Part shown: positions 9,485-18,200 of the stretch, piece by piece | Layout of the letters: the number at the start of each line of letters is the position of its first letter | Position numbering within the stretch: the first letter of the stretch is position 1 | Assembly: GCA_023663735.1 (NCBI GenBank) | Contig: JAMPGV010000004.1 | Location: forward strand, 1-64,000 | DNA: 64,000 bases | Source: Muribaculum sp. | Lineage (GTDB): Bacteria; Bacillota; Clostridia; Lachnospirales; Lachnospiraceae | Direction: 5' to 3' | The notes under the pieces: generated by a model | What the model was told of the DNA's origin: nothing | The model's input: the letters and a program-made list of their open reading frames with translations, nothing else | Databases searched by the model: none | Translations under genes and position numbers: made by a program

Positions 9485-10333
9485 TCAGATGGCAATGGGG
9501 ATCTCCGTAATCTGCTCCCCGGTCTCATAATGCTCCACCCGCACGTCGTCCCGGGTAAATTCATAAAAATCATGAATCTCCGGATTCAGCCAGAATGTGG
9601 GCGCGGGTTTCGGCTCCCTGCCAATCAATTCTTTGATAATCGGCACATGCCGGTCATAGATGTGGGCGTCCGCGATCACGTGGACGAACTCTCCCACATA
9701 CATGTCGCAGACCTGCGCAAGCATATGGATCAGCACCGCATACTGCACCACATTCCAGTTATTCGCCGCCAGCACATCCTGCGAGCGCTGGTTCAAAATC
9801 GCGTTCAAAGTCAGTTTCTCCTCCCCCGGCCGCTGCGTCACGTTAAACGTCATACTGTAGGCGCAGGGATAGAGATTCATCTCATGCAGATCTTGATGCA
9901 CATAGAGATTCGTGAGAATCCGGCGGCTGAAAGGATTGTTTTTCAGGTCGTAAATCACCCGATCCACCTGATCCATCATGCCTTCTTTATAAACGTGTTT
10001 CACGCCCAGCTGATATCCGTAGGCCTTGCCGATACTGCCGTCCTCATCCGCCCACTCGTCCCAGATATGGCTGTGCAGATCATGAATATTGTTGGATTTA
10101 CGCTGCCAGATCCACAAAATCTCGTCTGTTGCGGACTTTAACGCCGTGCGCCGAAGCGTCAGGATGGGGAATTCCGCCCGCAGGTCATAGCGGTTCACCA
10201 CGCCAAACCGCTTGATCGTATAAGCGGGCGTCCCGTCCGGCCAATGAGGTCTGACCTTCTCCCCCTCCGTACTCGTCCCGTTCTCCAAGATATCCCTGCA
10301 CATATTGATAAATAAAGTGTCCGCGTAACTCAT
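9485..10333 (-). CDS. thyA: Thymidylate synthase
   Basis: A 282-aa enzyme making dTMP from dUMP with methylene-tetrahydrofolate. The catalytic Cys sits in NLYPCAYSMTF, where the usual PCH motif reads PCA. The dUMP-binding LNQRSQDVLAANNWNVVQYA and HIYDRHVPIIKEL follow family order. This divergent active-site loop is, as far as I recall, seen in other clostridial enzymes, so I read it as functional. The gene is directly followed by folA. Upstream it was probably once 14 nt from the metallo-beta-lactamase gene, but a 255-bp repeat element now separates them. Confidence 0.95.
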   Translation of the reverse strand: MSYADTLFINMCRDILENGTSTEGEKVRPHWPDGTPAYTIKRFGVVNRYDLRAEFPILTLRRTALKSATDEILWIWQRKSNNIHDLHSHIWDEWADEDGSIGKAYGYQLGVKHVYKEGMMDQVDRVIYDLKNNPFSRRILTNLYVHQDLHEMNLYPCAYSMTFNVTQRPGEEKLTLNAILNQRSQDVLAANNWNVVQYAVLIHMLAQVCDMYVGEFVHVIADAHIYDRHVPIIKELIGREPKPAPTFWLNPEIHDFYEFTRDDVRVEHYETGEQITEIPIAI

Positions 10334-10347
10334 TTTTCCTCACATCC

Positions 10348-10359
10348 TTATTCCCATTT
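10348..10359. repeat. 12-bp direct repeat (left) flanking element copy 1
   Basis: TTATTCCCATTT occurs here and again at 10615-10626, exactly on the two sides of element copy 1. It is read as a target-site duplication. The right copy is the last three codons plus stop of the metallo-beta-lactamase gene. Confidence 0.85.
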
Positions 10360-10614
10360 AGCGAAACGATATTTTTCGGAATTCAAATTGTGCAGATTGT
10401 ATATTCATAAGCAGACCCTAGCGAACCGTTGGCACTTAGGCGCTGTATTTTAGCGCCTTGAGGTGAGATTTAGCACTTCTTGGCGAAGCACCCTATGGTG
10501 CAAGCCTTAGAAGCGCTTCTCACCTTGACAGCTTACGGTGAAGGTTGGACGTCTGCGTTGAATGTGCAATTTGCACAATGACCTCTACGAAATGTAGTGT
10601 TTCGCAAACGCCTA
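10360..10614 (+). mobile_element. Dispersed structured element, copy 1 (255 bp)
   Basis: Non-coding. The outer ends carry the family inverted repeat (AGCGAAAC at the left, GTTTCGCAAACGCC at the right). The shared core runs from ATTGTGCAGATTG to TGCACAATGAC. It contains the pairs ATTGTGCA/TGCACAAT, ATTGTATATTCA/TGAATGTGCAAT and an inner AGGCGCT/AGCGCCT hairpin with loop GTATTTT. Copy 1 differs from the others by an extra ~50 nt after that hairpin, itself self-complementary (GAGGTGAGA with TCTCACCTT, GCACC with GGTGC). The strand is assigned plus because the G-U pairs only work in plus-sense RNA. It separates the metallo-beta-lactamase gene from thyA, both read on the minus strand. Confidence 0.85.
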
Positions 10615-12210
10615 TTATTCCCATTTGTCGCAGAGCGAATTGATCTGATCGGCAAACTTCGCCATATCCTTATTCGGCATACCGTCGTTCTTCGTGATCA
10701 AAGCCATCAGGCGCTGTCCGGCAGCCAGCAGTCTCGCATAGACGCCGCTCGCGATTCTGGCTTTCTTCTTGACGGGTACAGGCTCCGCCTCGTACAGGAA
10801 ACGGTTCCCCAGAAGATCGAACTCCGTGCCGCTGTAAGGCGCGTAAGCCCTCTGCCCATGCTCGATTTTTAGGCACTCCACAAAGGACATGCACACGCTG
10901 TCCTCGCCATGTACCACAAACACCTTCTTGGGCTTCTCCTCAAAGGCGTTAATCCACTCCAGCAGACCGTTCTTGTCCGCATGGCCGCTCATCCCCACCA
11001 GTTTCTTAATCTGCGCCCGCACCTGAATGGACTCGCCGAAGAGCTTGACTTCCTTCGCCCCCTCCACGATGCTCCTGCCCAATGTCCCCACGGACTGATA
11101 GCCCACGAAGAGAATCGTGCATTCCTCCCGCCACAGATTATGCTTTAAATGATGCCGGATCCGCCCCGCCTCACACATGCCGGAAGCGGAGATAATCACC
11201 TTGGGCGTGTCGTTGAAATTGATCTCTTTGGATTCCTCGCTGGTGATGGAGAGCTTCAGCCCCGCAAAAGAGATGGGATTGATCCCTTCCCGCACCAAAT
11301 CCAGCGCCTCCCCGTCGAAACAGTCCATCCGGTTTTCGTGGAAGATCTCCGTGGCCTCCACCGCCATAGGGCTGTCCACATACACTGGGAAATTCTCATG
11401 CCCCTTCACCATGCGGCCCACTTTCACCTGCCGCAGGAAATACAGGATCTCCTGCGTTCTGCCCACCGCAAAGGAGGGAATCACCACATTGCCGCCTCTG
11501 TCAAAAGTCTCCTGCAGGATGGCCGCAAGCTCTTTCACATAATCCACTTTTTCCGCGGAGTGCAGCCTGTCCCCATAGGTGGATTCCATCACCACATAAT
11601 CCGCCTGCGCCGTGGGAATCGGGCTGCGCAGGATCGGCTGGTTTTTGTTGCCAATGTCCCCCGAGAACACAATTTTCTTCGTCCGCCCGTCCTCCGTCAG
11701 CCACACCTCGATGCTGGAGCTTCCCAGCAGATGCCCGATATCCGTAAAGCGGATCTTGACCTCGTCGCAGACCTGTATCTCCCGGTTGTAGCGGCAGGGT
11801 ACGATCCGCTTGATCACCCCTTCCGCGTCCTCCATGGTGTACAGCGGATCCTGTGCGGGTACGCTCTCGCTCCGCTTGGCCTTGCGGTTGCGCCACTCCG
11901 CCTCCATCATCTGGATGTGGGCGCAGTCACGCAGCATAATGCTGCACAAATCCGCCGACGCATCCGTCATGAACACCTGCCCCCGGAAGCCTCTGGCATA
12001 GAGCAGCGGCAGCAGTCCGGAATGATCCACATGGGCATGGGTGAGGAATACATAGTCAATCATGGCGTCATCCACCGGCAGGGGCGCGTTCTCGAACACA
12101 TTCACACCCTGCTCCATCCCGTAATCCACCAGAATGTGCTTGCCGCCCGCCTCCAGATAATGACAGCTTCCGGTCACCTCATGCGCCGCCCCGATAAACA
12201 TTAATTTCAT
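10615..12210 (-). CDS. Beta-CASP metallo-beta-lactamase RNA-processing protein
   Basis: The 531-aa protein begins at 12210 behind an AAAGGAGG site. The metallo-beta-lactamase core shows HAHVDHSG (zinc motif II), DIGHLLGSSSIEVW (motif III) and FSGDIGNKNQP (motif IV). The central beta-CASP region has YGDRLH and SFAVGRTQEIL, followed by ISASGMCEAGRIRHHLKHNL and a late VHGEDSV. This is the YSH1/CPSF-like family of RNA nucleases, related to but distinct from RNase J, with cytoplasmic RNA as probable substrate. Its last codons and stop are duplicated by insertion of repeat element copy 1. Confidence 0.9.
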   Translation of the reverse strand: MKLMFIGAAHEVTGSCHYLEAGGKHILVDYGMEQGVNVFENAPLPVDDAMIDYVFLTHAHVDHSGLLPLLYARGFRGQVFMTDASADLCSIMLRDCAHIQMMEAEWRNRKAKRSESVPAQDPLYTMEDAEGVIKRIVPCRYNREIQVCDEVKIRFTDIGHLLGSSSIEVWLTEDGRTKKIVFSGDIGNKNQPILRSPIPTAQADYVVMESTYGDRLHSAEKVDYVKELAAILQETFDRGGNVVIPSFAVGRTQEILYFLRQVKVGRMVKGHENFPVYVDSPMAVEATEIFHENRMDCFDGEALDLVREGINPISFAGLKLSITSEESKEINFNDTPKVIISASGMCEAGRIRHHLKHNLWREECTILFVGYQSVGTLGRSIVEGAKEVKLFGESIQVRAQIKKLVGMSGHADKNGLLEWINAFEEKPKKVFVVHGEDSVCMSFVECLKIEHGQRAYAPYSGTEFDLLGNRFLYEAEPVPVKKKARIASGVYARLLAAGQRLMALITKNDGMPNKDMAKFADQINSLCDKWE

Positions 12211-12253
12211 GCGCAAACCCTCCTTTGTTATCATTTACCTTCTCATACTTCCC

Positions 12254-14014
12254 TCACTTCAAAGCGTTGGCCGTCTCATAAAAATGATAATAAATTCCCT
12301 TGGCCTCCAGCAGTTCCAGATGCGTTCCCTCCTCCACGATGCCCTCCTCCGTCAACACCAGAATCCGATCCGAATTGCGAATGCTGGAGAGCCTGTGGGC
12401 GATGGTCAGCGTCGTCCGCCCCTTTGAGAGTTCCGCCAGAGACTGCGCCACCGCAAACTCGCTCTCGTTGTCCAGCGCCGACGTAGCCTCGTCCAGAATG
12501 ATGATCGGCGGATTCTTCAGGAAAACCCGCGCGATGCTGATGCGCTGCTTCTGGCCGCCCGAGAGCTTCACGCCCCGCTCCCCCACATAGGTGTCATATC
12601 CGTCCTTCAGCCCCAGAATAAACTCATGCGCCCCGGCTCGTTTGGCAGCCTCGACGACCTCCTCCCGGGACGCATCCGGCCTCCCGTAGACTATATTTTC
12701 ATAGATCGTGCCGGAGAACAGATAGACGTCCTGCTGTACGATACCGATGTTTCTCCTGAGACTCTTCAGCGTAAAATGTTTGATATCCTCCCCGTCTAAC
12801 GTAATGCGCCCCGCGGACACGTCGTAAAATCTGGGAATCAGATTGCACAGAGTGGTCTTGCCGCCGCCGGAAGGCCCCACAATCGCCACTTTCTCCCCCG
12901 CACGGATCCGCAGGTTCAATTCCTTGAACACCCGGTTGTGGTCGTCCGGATAGGCAAAGCTCACCTGCTCAAAGACGATATCGCCCTTGGGATGCTCCAG
13001 CTGCACCGCATCCGGCTCGTCAAAAATTTCAATGTCCGCATCCAAAATCTGCAGAAACCGCTCAATGCCCGTCATGCCCCGCTGGAACTGCTCCGCAAAC
13101 TCTATGATGCGCCGGATCGTGGCGATCATGGTCGTCACATACAGCATATACGCCACCAGATCGCCCGGTGCGACCATTCCCTTTACCATGAAAATGCCGC
13201 CCGCCACCACCACCGTCAGATACATCAGCCCGTCGAAGAGCCGCACCGTGGTCTGGAACAGCCCCATATAGCGGTAAGAAAGCTTCTTGATGTCAAAAAA
13301 GGTATCGTTATCCCGCTCAAACTTTTCGTTCTCAATGGCTTCATTGGCGAACGCCTTCACCACCTTATGCCCCAGCAGACTGTCCTCAATGCGGGCGTTC
13401 AGCTCGCCGATCTGTCCCCGCTGGGAGCGGAACACGCCCCGCATCCGGAAATTCAAGGGCATACACACCGCGATCATCAGCGGCACGCACAGAAAGATAA
13501 TCAGCGTCAGCGGCAGATTGATGCCGCCCAGAACCAAAAACGAGATCACGATCTTAATGAATGCGATAAAAAATTCTTCGGGACAATGGTGGGCAAACTC
13601 CGTCACGTCAAACAGATCGTTGGTGATCCGCCCCATGATCTGCCCCACTTTGGTATTGTTGTAATAAGTATCGGACAGTTTCTGCAGATGTCTGTAGGCG
13701 TCCCGCCGCATATCCGTCTCGATCTTCGCTCCCATCACATGCCCCATATCCGCCATATAATAAGCCGCAAAAGCGTCCACAATGCGAAGCGCCAGATAGA
13801 GCAGCCCGAGGACGGCGATCGTCTGCACGGACAGCGCCGCCAGATCCCGCATCCCCTCGTTGGTGATATAGCGCATAATCAAAGGCAGCACCAGCTCGCA
13901 TAACGTCGTCAGCGCCGCACAGAACAAATCCATGCCAAGCGTCCCCTTATATTTCCCGTAATACGGAGCAAACCGTTTCATCAGCTCCGCTGTCGTATAA
14001 TGTTTTGCATCCAC
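12254..14014 (-). CDS. ABC exporter, fused permease and ATPase
   Basis: A 586-aa half-transporter. The N-terminal ~310 residues hold the six-helix exporter domain. The ATPase domain has Walker A GPSGGGKTT, the signature LSGGQKQR, Walker B IIILDEATSALD and the H-loop IAHRLSS. The start is GTG at 14014, only 6 nt after the GNAT stop. Its GGAGG site lies inside the end of that gene, so translation is probably coupled. Such half-transporters work as dimers for lipids, peptides or drugs. Its place at the end of a dlt-like operon suggests a role in envelope material or resistance, but the substrate is not visible. Confidence 0.95.
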   Translation of the reverse strand: MDAKHYTTAELMKRFAPYYGKYKGTLGMDLFCAALTTLCELVLPLIMRYITNEGMRDLAALSVQTIAVLGLLYLALRIVDAFAAYYMADMGHVMGAKIETDMRRDAYRHLQKLSDTYYNNTKVGQIMGRITNDLFDVTEFAHHCPEEFFIAFIKIVISFLVLGGINLPLTLIIFLCVPLMIAVCMPLNFRMRGVFRSQRGQIGELNARIEDSLLGHKVVKAFANEAIENEKFERDNDTFFDIKKLSYRYMGLFQTTVRLFDGLMYLTVVVAGGIFMVKGMVAPGDLVAYMLYVTTMIATIRRIIEFAEQFQRGMTGIERFLQILDADIEIFDEPDAVQLEHPKGDIVFEQVSFAYPDDHNRVFKELNLRIRAGEKVAIVGPSGGGKTTLCNLIPRFYDVSAGRITLDGEDIKHFTLKSLRRNIGIVQQDVYLFSGTIYENIVYGRPDASREEVVEAAKRAGAHEFILGLKDGYDTYVGERGVKLSGGQKQRISIARVFLKNPPIIILDEATSALDNESEFAVAQSLAELSKGRTTLTIAHRLSSIRNSDRILVLTEEGIVEEGTHLELLEAKGIYYHFYETANALK

Positions 14015-14020
14015 GCCCCG

Positions 14021-14860
14021 TCATCCTCCGCTGTCATCTTTCGTCGCCACATACTCATCTGCATATCTTCCGTCCGGCTGATATCCCGCCGCCGTATACA
14101 TCCGAATCGCCCTGTCATTTTCCGCGTCCGTCCACAGAACGAAAGCCTTCACGGAATCCTTATAAATGCTATGCCACCCGTCAAGCAGACACCTCCCGAT
14201 CCCCTTTCCCCGAACTCTCGGATCGACGGCAATCTGCCACAACATCATATTACCCCTTTGCATCTCGAAATGCAATACTCCGGCGACAGCGCCTTCCTGC
14301 CGCACAACCAGAACCTCCCTGTCCATAATCATCTTCCGCAGCTCTTCGAGAGACGGGAGATAAGCATACATAGGATCGAATGTTTCCCGCAGCAAGGTAT
14401 TGATACGGTTCGTCTCCGTCTCCTCCGCATAGGCAACGTCGGAAGCCTCCATATCACAGTCCGTATCCGCACAGACAAGCGCTTCCCTCTTTAATTCCAG
14501 ACGACAGCTATGCCTCCCCAATCGAAACCCCAGCTTCTTTAGAAACGCTGCCTCCTCCTGCTTCTTAGGCTGCATTTCCTCCTGATAGACAAATTCCACG
14601 ATCATTGGAGCCGACAGAGGAATCCTCTCCCGAATTTCCACATTCCCGATATAATAAAAGAGCCGAAAAAATCCCTCCTCCTTCCGGAACAGATAGAGAT
14701 TGCCCTCCCACTCCATATCATATAAGCTCCCGCGGTCTATCATCTCCAGAACGGCGGATTTGAGAAAATAGACGTTTGAGAAAACAGCGTTTCGCCGATA
14801 CCTGTCAACCGCCTCCTGATACGCCTCATAACTGCCAATCCTTTGTATCTGAACCTCCAT
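14021..14860 (-). CDS. GNAT-family N-acetyltransferase
   Basis: A 279-aa protein whose C-terminal half is a GNAT domain: IAVDPRVRGKGIGRCLL is the acetyl-CoA pyrophosphate loop, and VLWTDAENDRAIRMYTAAGYQ is the typical C-terminal segment. The N-terminal ~130 residues are unlike the catalytic fold and may be a degenerate second GNAT lobe. The start has a GGAGG site. It sits between the adenylating enzyme and the ABC exporter of the dlt-like operon. An acyl or aminoacyl donor substrate linked to that pathway is possible, but a free-standing role is equally compatible. Confidence 0.85.
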   Translation of the reverse strand: MEVQIQRIGSYEAYQEAVDRYRRNAVFSNVYFLKSAVLEMIDRGSLYDMEWEGNLYLFRKEEGFFRLFYYIGNVEIRERIPLSAPMIVEFVYQEEMQPKKQEEAAFLKKLGFRLGRHSCRLELKREALVCADTDCDMEASDVAYAEETETNRINTLLRETFDPMYAYLPSLEELRKMIMDREVLVVRQEGAVAGVLHFEMQRGNMMLWQIAVDPRVRGKGIGRCLLDGWHSIYKDSVKAFVLWTDAENDRAIRMYTAAGYQPDGRYADEYVATKDDSGG

Positions 14861-14951
14861 ATTAATCCTCCATGTCAGAGCAGTCTACCGCGATGACACG
14901 CAACAAGAAATTCGCGTGCTGTTTACAGCTCTGTGATTCTCTCGTCTGCGC

Positions 14952-16514
14952 TCAAGACAATTTGTTTTCTTCATCTAACGCCCACTGTGCCATCCGTTTG
15001 CGATCCAATTTCCCATTGGGCAGGACCGGCAGCTCGGCAACCCTGTTATATGTCGTAGGAATCATGTACTTGGGAAGCTTTGTCTGTAACTGCTCCGTGA
15101 TATCGCGCCCCTCCAGCTCCCCTATATAATATAGTACCAGCGCGTCCTTGTCCGCCCTGTGGACACAACAGCATGCCTTGACGTCCGGTATCCGCAAAAC
15201 CGCCGCTTCAATCTCCCCCAGCTCGATTCTCTTGCCGCCATGTTTCACCTGATAATCCTTCCTCGTGACAAACACCAGATTACCGTCTGCGTCCCATTTG
15301 GCCAGATCTCCCGTCCGATACATCAGGGAAGGGATTTGAGGCTTTAACGGATTCCTGACAAACACCTCCGCCGTCTTCTCAGGATTATTGTAGTAGCCTG
15401 CCGCAAGACAGGTTCCAAAGACACAGATCTCTCCCATATGCTCCGTGTCGCCGCATGGCACCTCCCGATCATCCTCGTCCAAGAGTATGATGCCCGTATT
15501 GTCAAACGGTTTTCCGATCGGAATCGTTTCGTCCTCTGCATAGACACCCGACACTTGAAAGCTGGTACACGCTCCGGTGATCTCGGTAGGTCCATACTGC
15601 TGTATATATATGGCATCAGGATAATGCCTGCGCCAATACTCATACACCGCTATCGGCATCGACTCGCCGGAAAAGAGAAAACGGTTCAGAAACTTTGGAC
15701 AGACCTTCTCCAGTGCATCAAACTGCGCCACGATCCTATATGCAGTTGGTACCCATGAGATAAACGACACCCGATTGTCGTCCAAATACTGTAACAGCTT
15801 CTTAGGCGCCATAAAATACTTCTGCGGAATAATGCAGATCGTCGCCCCCACCTCCAGCGACATATAGATATCCTTCAACGACATATCCGCATAAAACGGC
15901 GTCTGGTTCCCCACGATATCCTCTCTCTTGGTGACAACAGCCTTTTTATATGCATAAACATAATCCATCAGGGAGCGGTGCATCACCGCGACCCCCTTCG
16001 GCACCCCGGTGGAACCTGACGTGAAGAGAATATACATCAAATCGGTATCCAGTCCCTTCTCCTCAATCCCCGCCAATACGCTGTCAATCTCCTCCGATGA
16101 TACTGCGGAATACTGCTCCATCAGCTCTTCATAGAGAACGATTTCGCCCTGATATCCCATCTTATCCAAATATTTTCTGTCCTCCTCGGAGGAGATCACC
16201 ACAGCGCTCTCCAAGGTCTCCAGAATGGACGTCAGGCGGTCAAGCGGCGTCTTCACATCCATCGGGACATAGATATTGCCGCTGTTCAAGACGCCCAGCA
16301 TTGCGGTGAGGCATATGCAGCTCTTGTCCATAAAGAGTACAATCGGTCTCTGTGTCCTCCCCTGCATCATACGGTTCAGGCCATAGCCGACGATCCGCGC
16401 GCTCTCGTACAGCTCCCTGTAGGTCATCTGCTGCTTTTCATCAAGCACCGCCGTTTTATCGGGAACCTCCCTGACCGACTCGGCAAACATTGTCAGAAAA
16501 CTTTTATGACGCAT
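14952..16514 (-). CDS. DltA-like amino-acid adenylating enzyme
   Basis: A 520-aa member of the ANL adenylate-forming superfamily. Core motifs are ILFTSGSTGVPKGVAVMHRS (P-loop), QQYGPTEITGACTS, YRTGDLAKWDADGNLVF, KHGGKRIELGEIE and the catalytic-lysine end LPNGKLDRKRMA. It has no fused carrier domain, and a separate carrier protein is encoded at the head of the operon, which is the DltA arrangement. The expected step is activation of an amino acid as adenylate and its transfer to the carrier phosphopantetheine. At the position of the chirality-gating Cys of DltA (FCGE) this protein has FSGE, so the substrate may not be D-alanine. The start at 16514 has a GGAGG site 8 nt upstream. Confidence 0.85.
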   Translation of the reverse strand: MRHKSFLTMFAESVREVPDKTAVLDEKQQMTYRELYESARIVGYGLNRMMQGRTQRPIVLFMDKSCICLTAMLGVLNSGNIYVPMDVKTPLDRLTSILETLESAVVISSEEDRKYLDKMGYQGEIVLYEELMEQYSAVSSEEIDSVLAGIEEKGLDTDLMYILFTSGSTGVPKGVAVMHRSLMDYVYAYKKAVVTKREDIVGNQTPFYADMSLKDIYMSLEVGATICIIPQKYFMAPKKLLQYLDDNRVSFISWVPTAYRIVAQFDALEKVCPKFLNRFLFSGESMPIAVYEYWRRHYPDAIYIQQYGPTEITGACTSFQVSGVYAEDETIPIGKPFDNTGIILLDEDDREVPCGDTEHMGEICVFGTCLAAGYYNNPEKTAEVFVRNPLKPQIPSLMYRTGDLAKWDADGNLVFVTRKDYQVKHGGKRIELGEIEAAVLRIPDVKACCCVHRADKDALVLYYIGELEGRDITEQLQTKLPKYMIPTTYNRVAELPVLPNGKLDRKRMAQWALDEENKLS

Positions 16515-16606
16515 TCCGTTGTCCTCCACAGCAATCCTTGTCATTCGTATCATTCCTATCATTTAAAGTCAACATTTCAAGCCAATCTGCCAAAAGTCTC
16601 TCGCCG

Positions 16607-18200
16607 CTAGAAGCCCTGATATACAAAGCTTGCCGCGTCATATCCCGGACCGTACTGCCCCAGAATCAGCACGGCGAACACGGCCGCAAAATAGATCGCC
16701 CACCGCACCACAATATTCTGCTTGGCAATCGTCTCCCGCAGACGGATTCCCCTCTCCTGTAGAATATCCACAATGACAATCAGAAGGATTCCGCCAAACA
16801 TGACCATGCTCCCCTTCTGTCTAAGCCCAAAGCCATAGTACTGATTGCCAAACAACCCCGTCCCCAGTCTTGTAAACGTCGCCGCCAACATCCGCAAAGC
16901 ATCCGCAAGATTCTCCGCAAAGGAAAAATAGCGCCCAATCGTCACCAGCAGCATCGTGCGCAGGATCTGAAACAGTTTGAATGAAAACTTCTCGGAATTG
17001 ACTCTGAAAACCTTCCGCATTCTCTCATATACACCCTCGAACAGCGTCTGCTGCGCCACAAAAAAAGCCTGCCATATGCCGTATGCCACATACTTCAAGT
17101 TCGCTCCGTGCCAGATTCCAATGAGAAAAAAAGTGACAAACGAGGCCAGACTGGGAGCCAGAACCTTGCCCAAGTGATCCCCGAACCGCTTCTTGCACTT
17201 TTTGGAAAGCGTATTGAACGCCTTGGAAAGCGAAAGGGGATAAAACACATAGTTCTTAAACCACTCCCCGAGGGAGATATGCCATCTCCGCCAGAATTCG
17301 GAATAAGTACGCGCCAAATACGGCCTCCTAAAGTTTTCCGGAAGGACGATCCCGAGAGATTCGGACAATCCTATGACAATATCCATCCCGCCCGAAAAAT
17401 CAACATAGGTGTGGAACCCTGCCAAGAACACCCCTATGAATATAATGACGCCGCAATACTCTTGATCCGCATAATTCTGCAAGATATTCTCATACAGCTC
17501 CGCCAGCCGCCCGGCAATCACAAGCTTCTTAAAGAAACCCCAGACCATGCGCTGCAGTCCGAACGTAAAGGTCTGATAATGAAACTCATGTCTGGCATAT
17601 AGCTGATCTTTGACTGATTCAAAGCGAAGAATCGGTCCCTGCGTAATCATCGGAAAGAAAGAGACGAACAATGCCAGCTTCCCAAAATTCTTCTCCGCGC
17701 GGACTTTCCCTCGATAGACGTCTATCGCATACCCAACCGCCTGAAACGTATAAAAACTGATTCCCAGCGGAACAATCAAAGAAATGCCGTGTGAAACGCC
17801 GATATCTTCCGTGCCAAAAATCTGATAGATATGTACTGTCACAAAGGAGGTATACTTGACCGCACACAGCACACCGATATTGATCAGCGCGGCGAGGATA
17901 ATCCATATCTTCTTTTTGTGACCATATTTTTTCTTAATTTCTTTTTTTGCTTTGGCTGAATTACCCTGCTGCTCAATGACAGACGCCATCTCCTCATTAT
18001 AGCGTTCCAGCCTGAGCGCTATCAGATAGACCGAGAGCATCGTCATCAGCAGAAACAACGCTCCTCGCCACCCCCCCCGAGAGGTAGAAAACCGCATTCG
18101 CCAAGAGCAGAACGATCCACTGATGTCTTTTCCCCACCGTGTAATAGAAAAGCAGCAGCAATGCCGCAAACAAAATAAAGGATAATGATATAATCGCCAT
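16607..18200 (-). CDS. DltB-like MBOAT acyltransferase, frameshifted at a G8 tract
   Basis: Read from ATG 18200 (TAATG overlap with the preceding stop), the first 50 residues are a good DltB N-terminus ending FYLSGG. Then a run of eight G on the coding strand (18071-18078) puts the frame out and a stop follows after 67 residues. With seven G the frame continues as GGWRGALFLLMTML into a full 530-aa polytopic MBOAT protein with the active-site IWHGANLKY. The single extra base accounts exactly for the length (1594 bp). The rest of the gene is intact. This is either slipped-strand phase variation or a homopolymer sequencing error. The intact protein would move acyl or aminoacyl groups across the membrane. 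Confidence 0.85.
18071..18078. repeat. Homopolymer tract C8/G8 inside the MBOAT gene
   Basis: Eight consecutive C on the plus strand, within the coding start of the DltB-like gene. Seven would restore the frame, so the tract acts as a potential on/off switch if it is real. Confidence 0.9.

Noticed and set aside
9485..10333. thyA as inactive because of PCA instead of PCH
   Set aside because: The catalytic Cys and all dUMP contacts are intact and folA follows; the variation looks like a family variant.
10334..10614. Copy 1 as 6S RNA, tmRNA, SRP RNA or RNase P
   Set aside because: None of their signature motifs is present, and a single-copy housekeeping RNA would not occur three times with flanking duplications.
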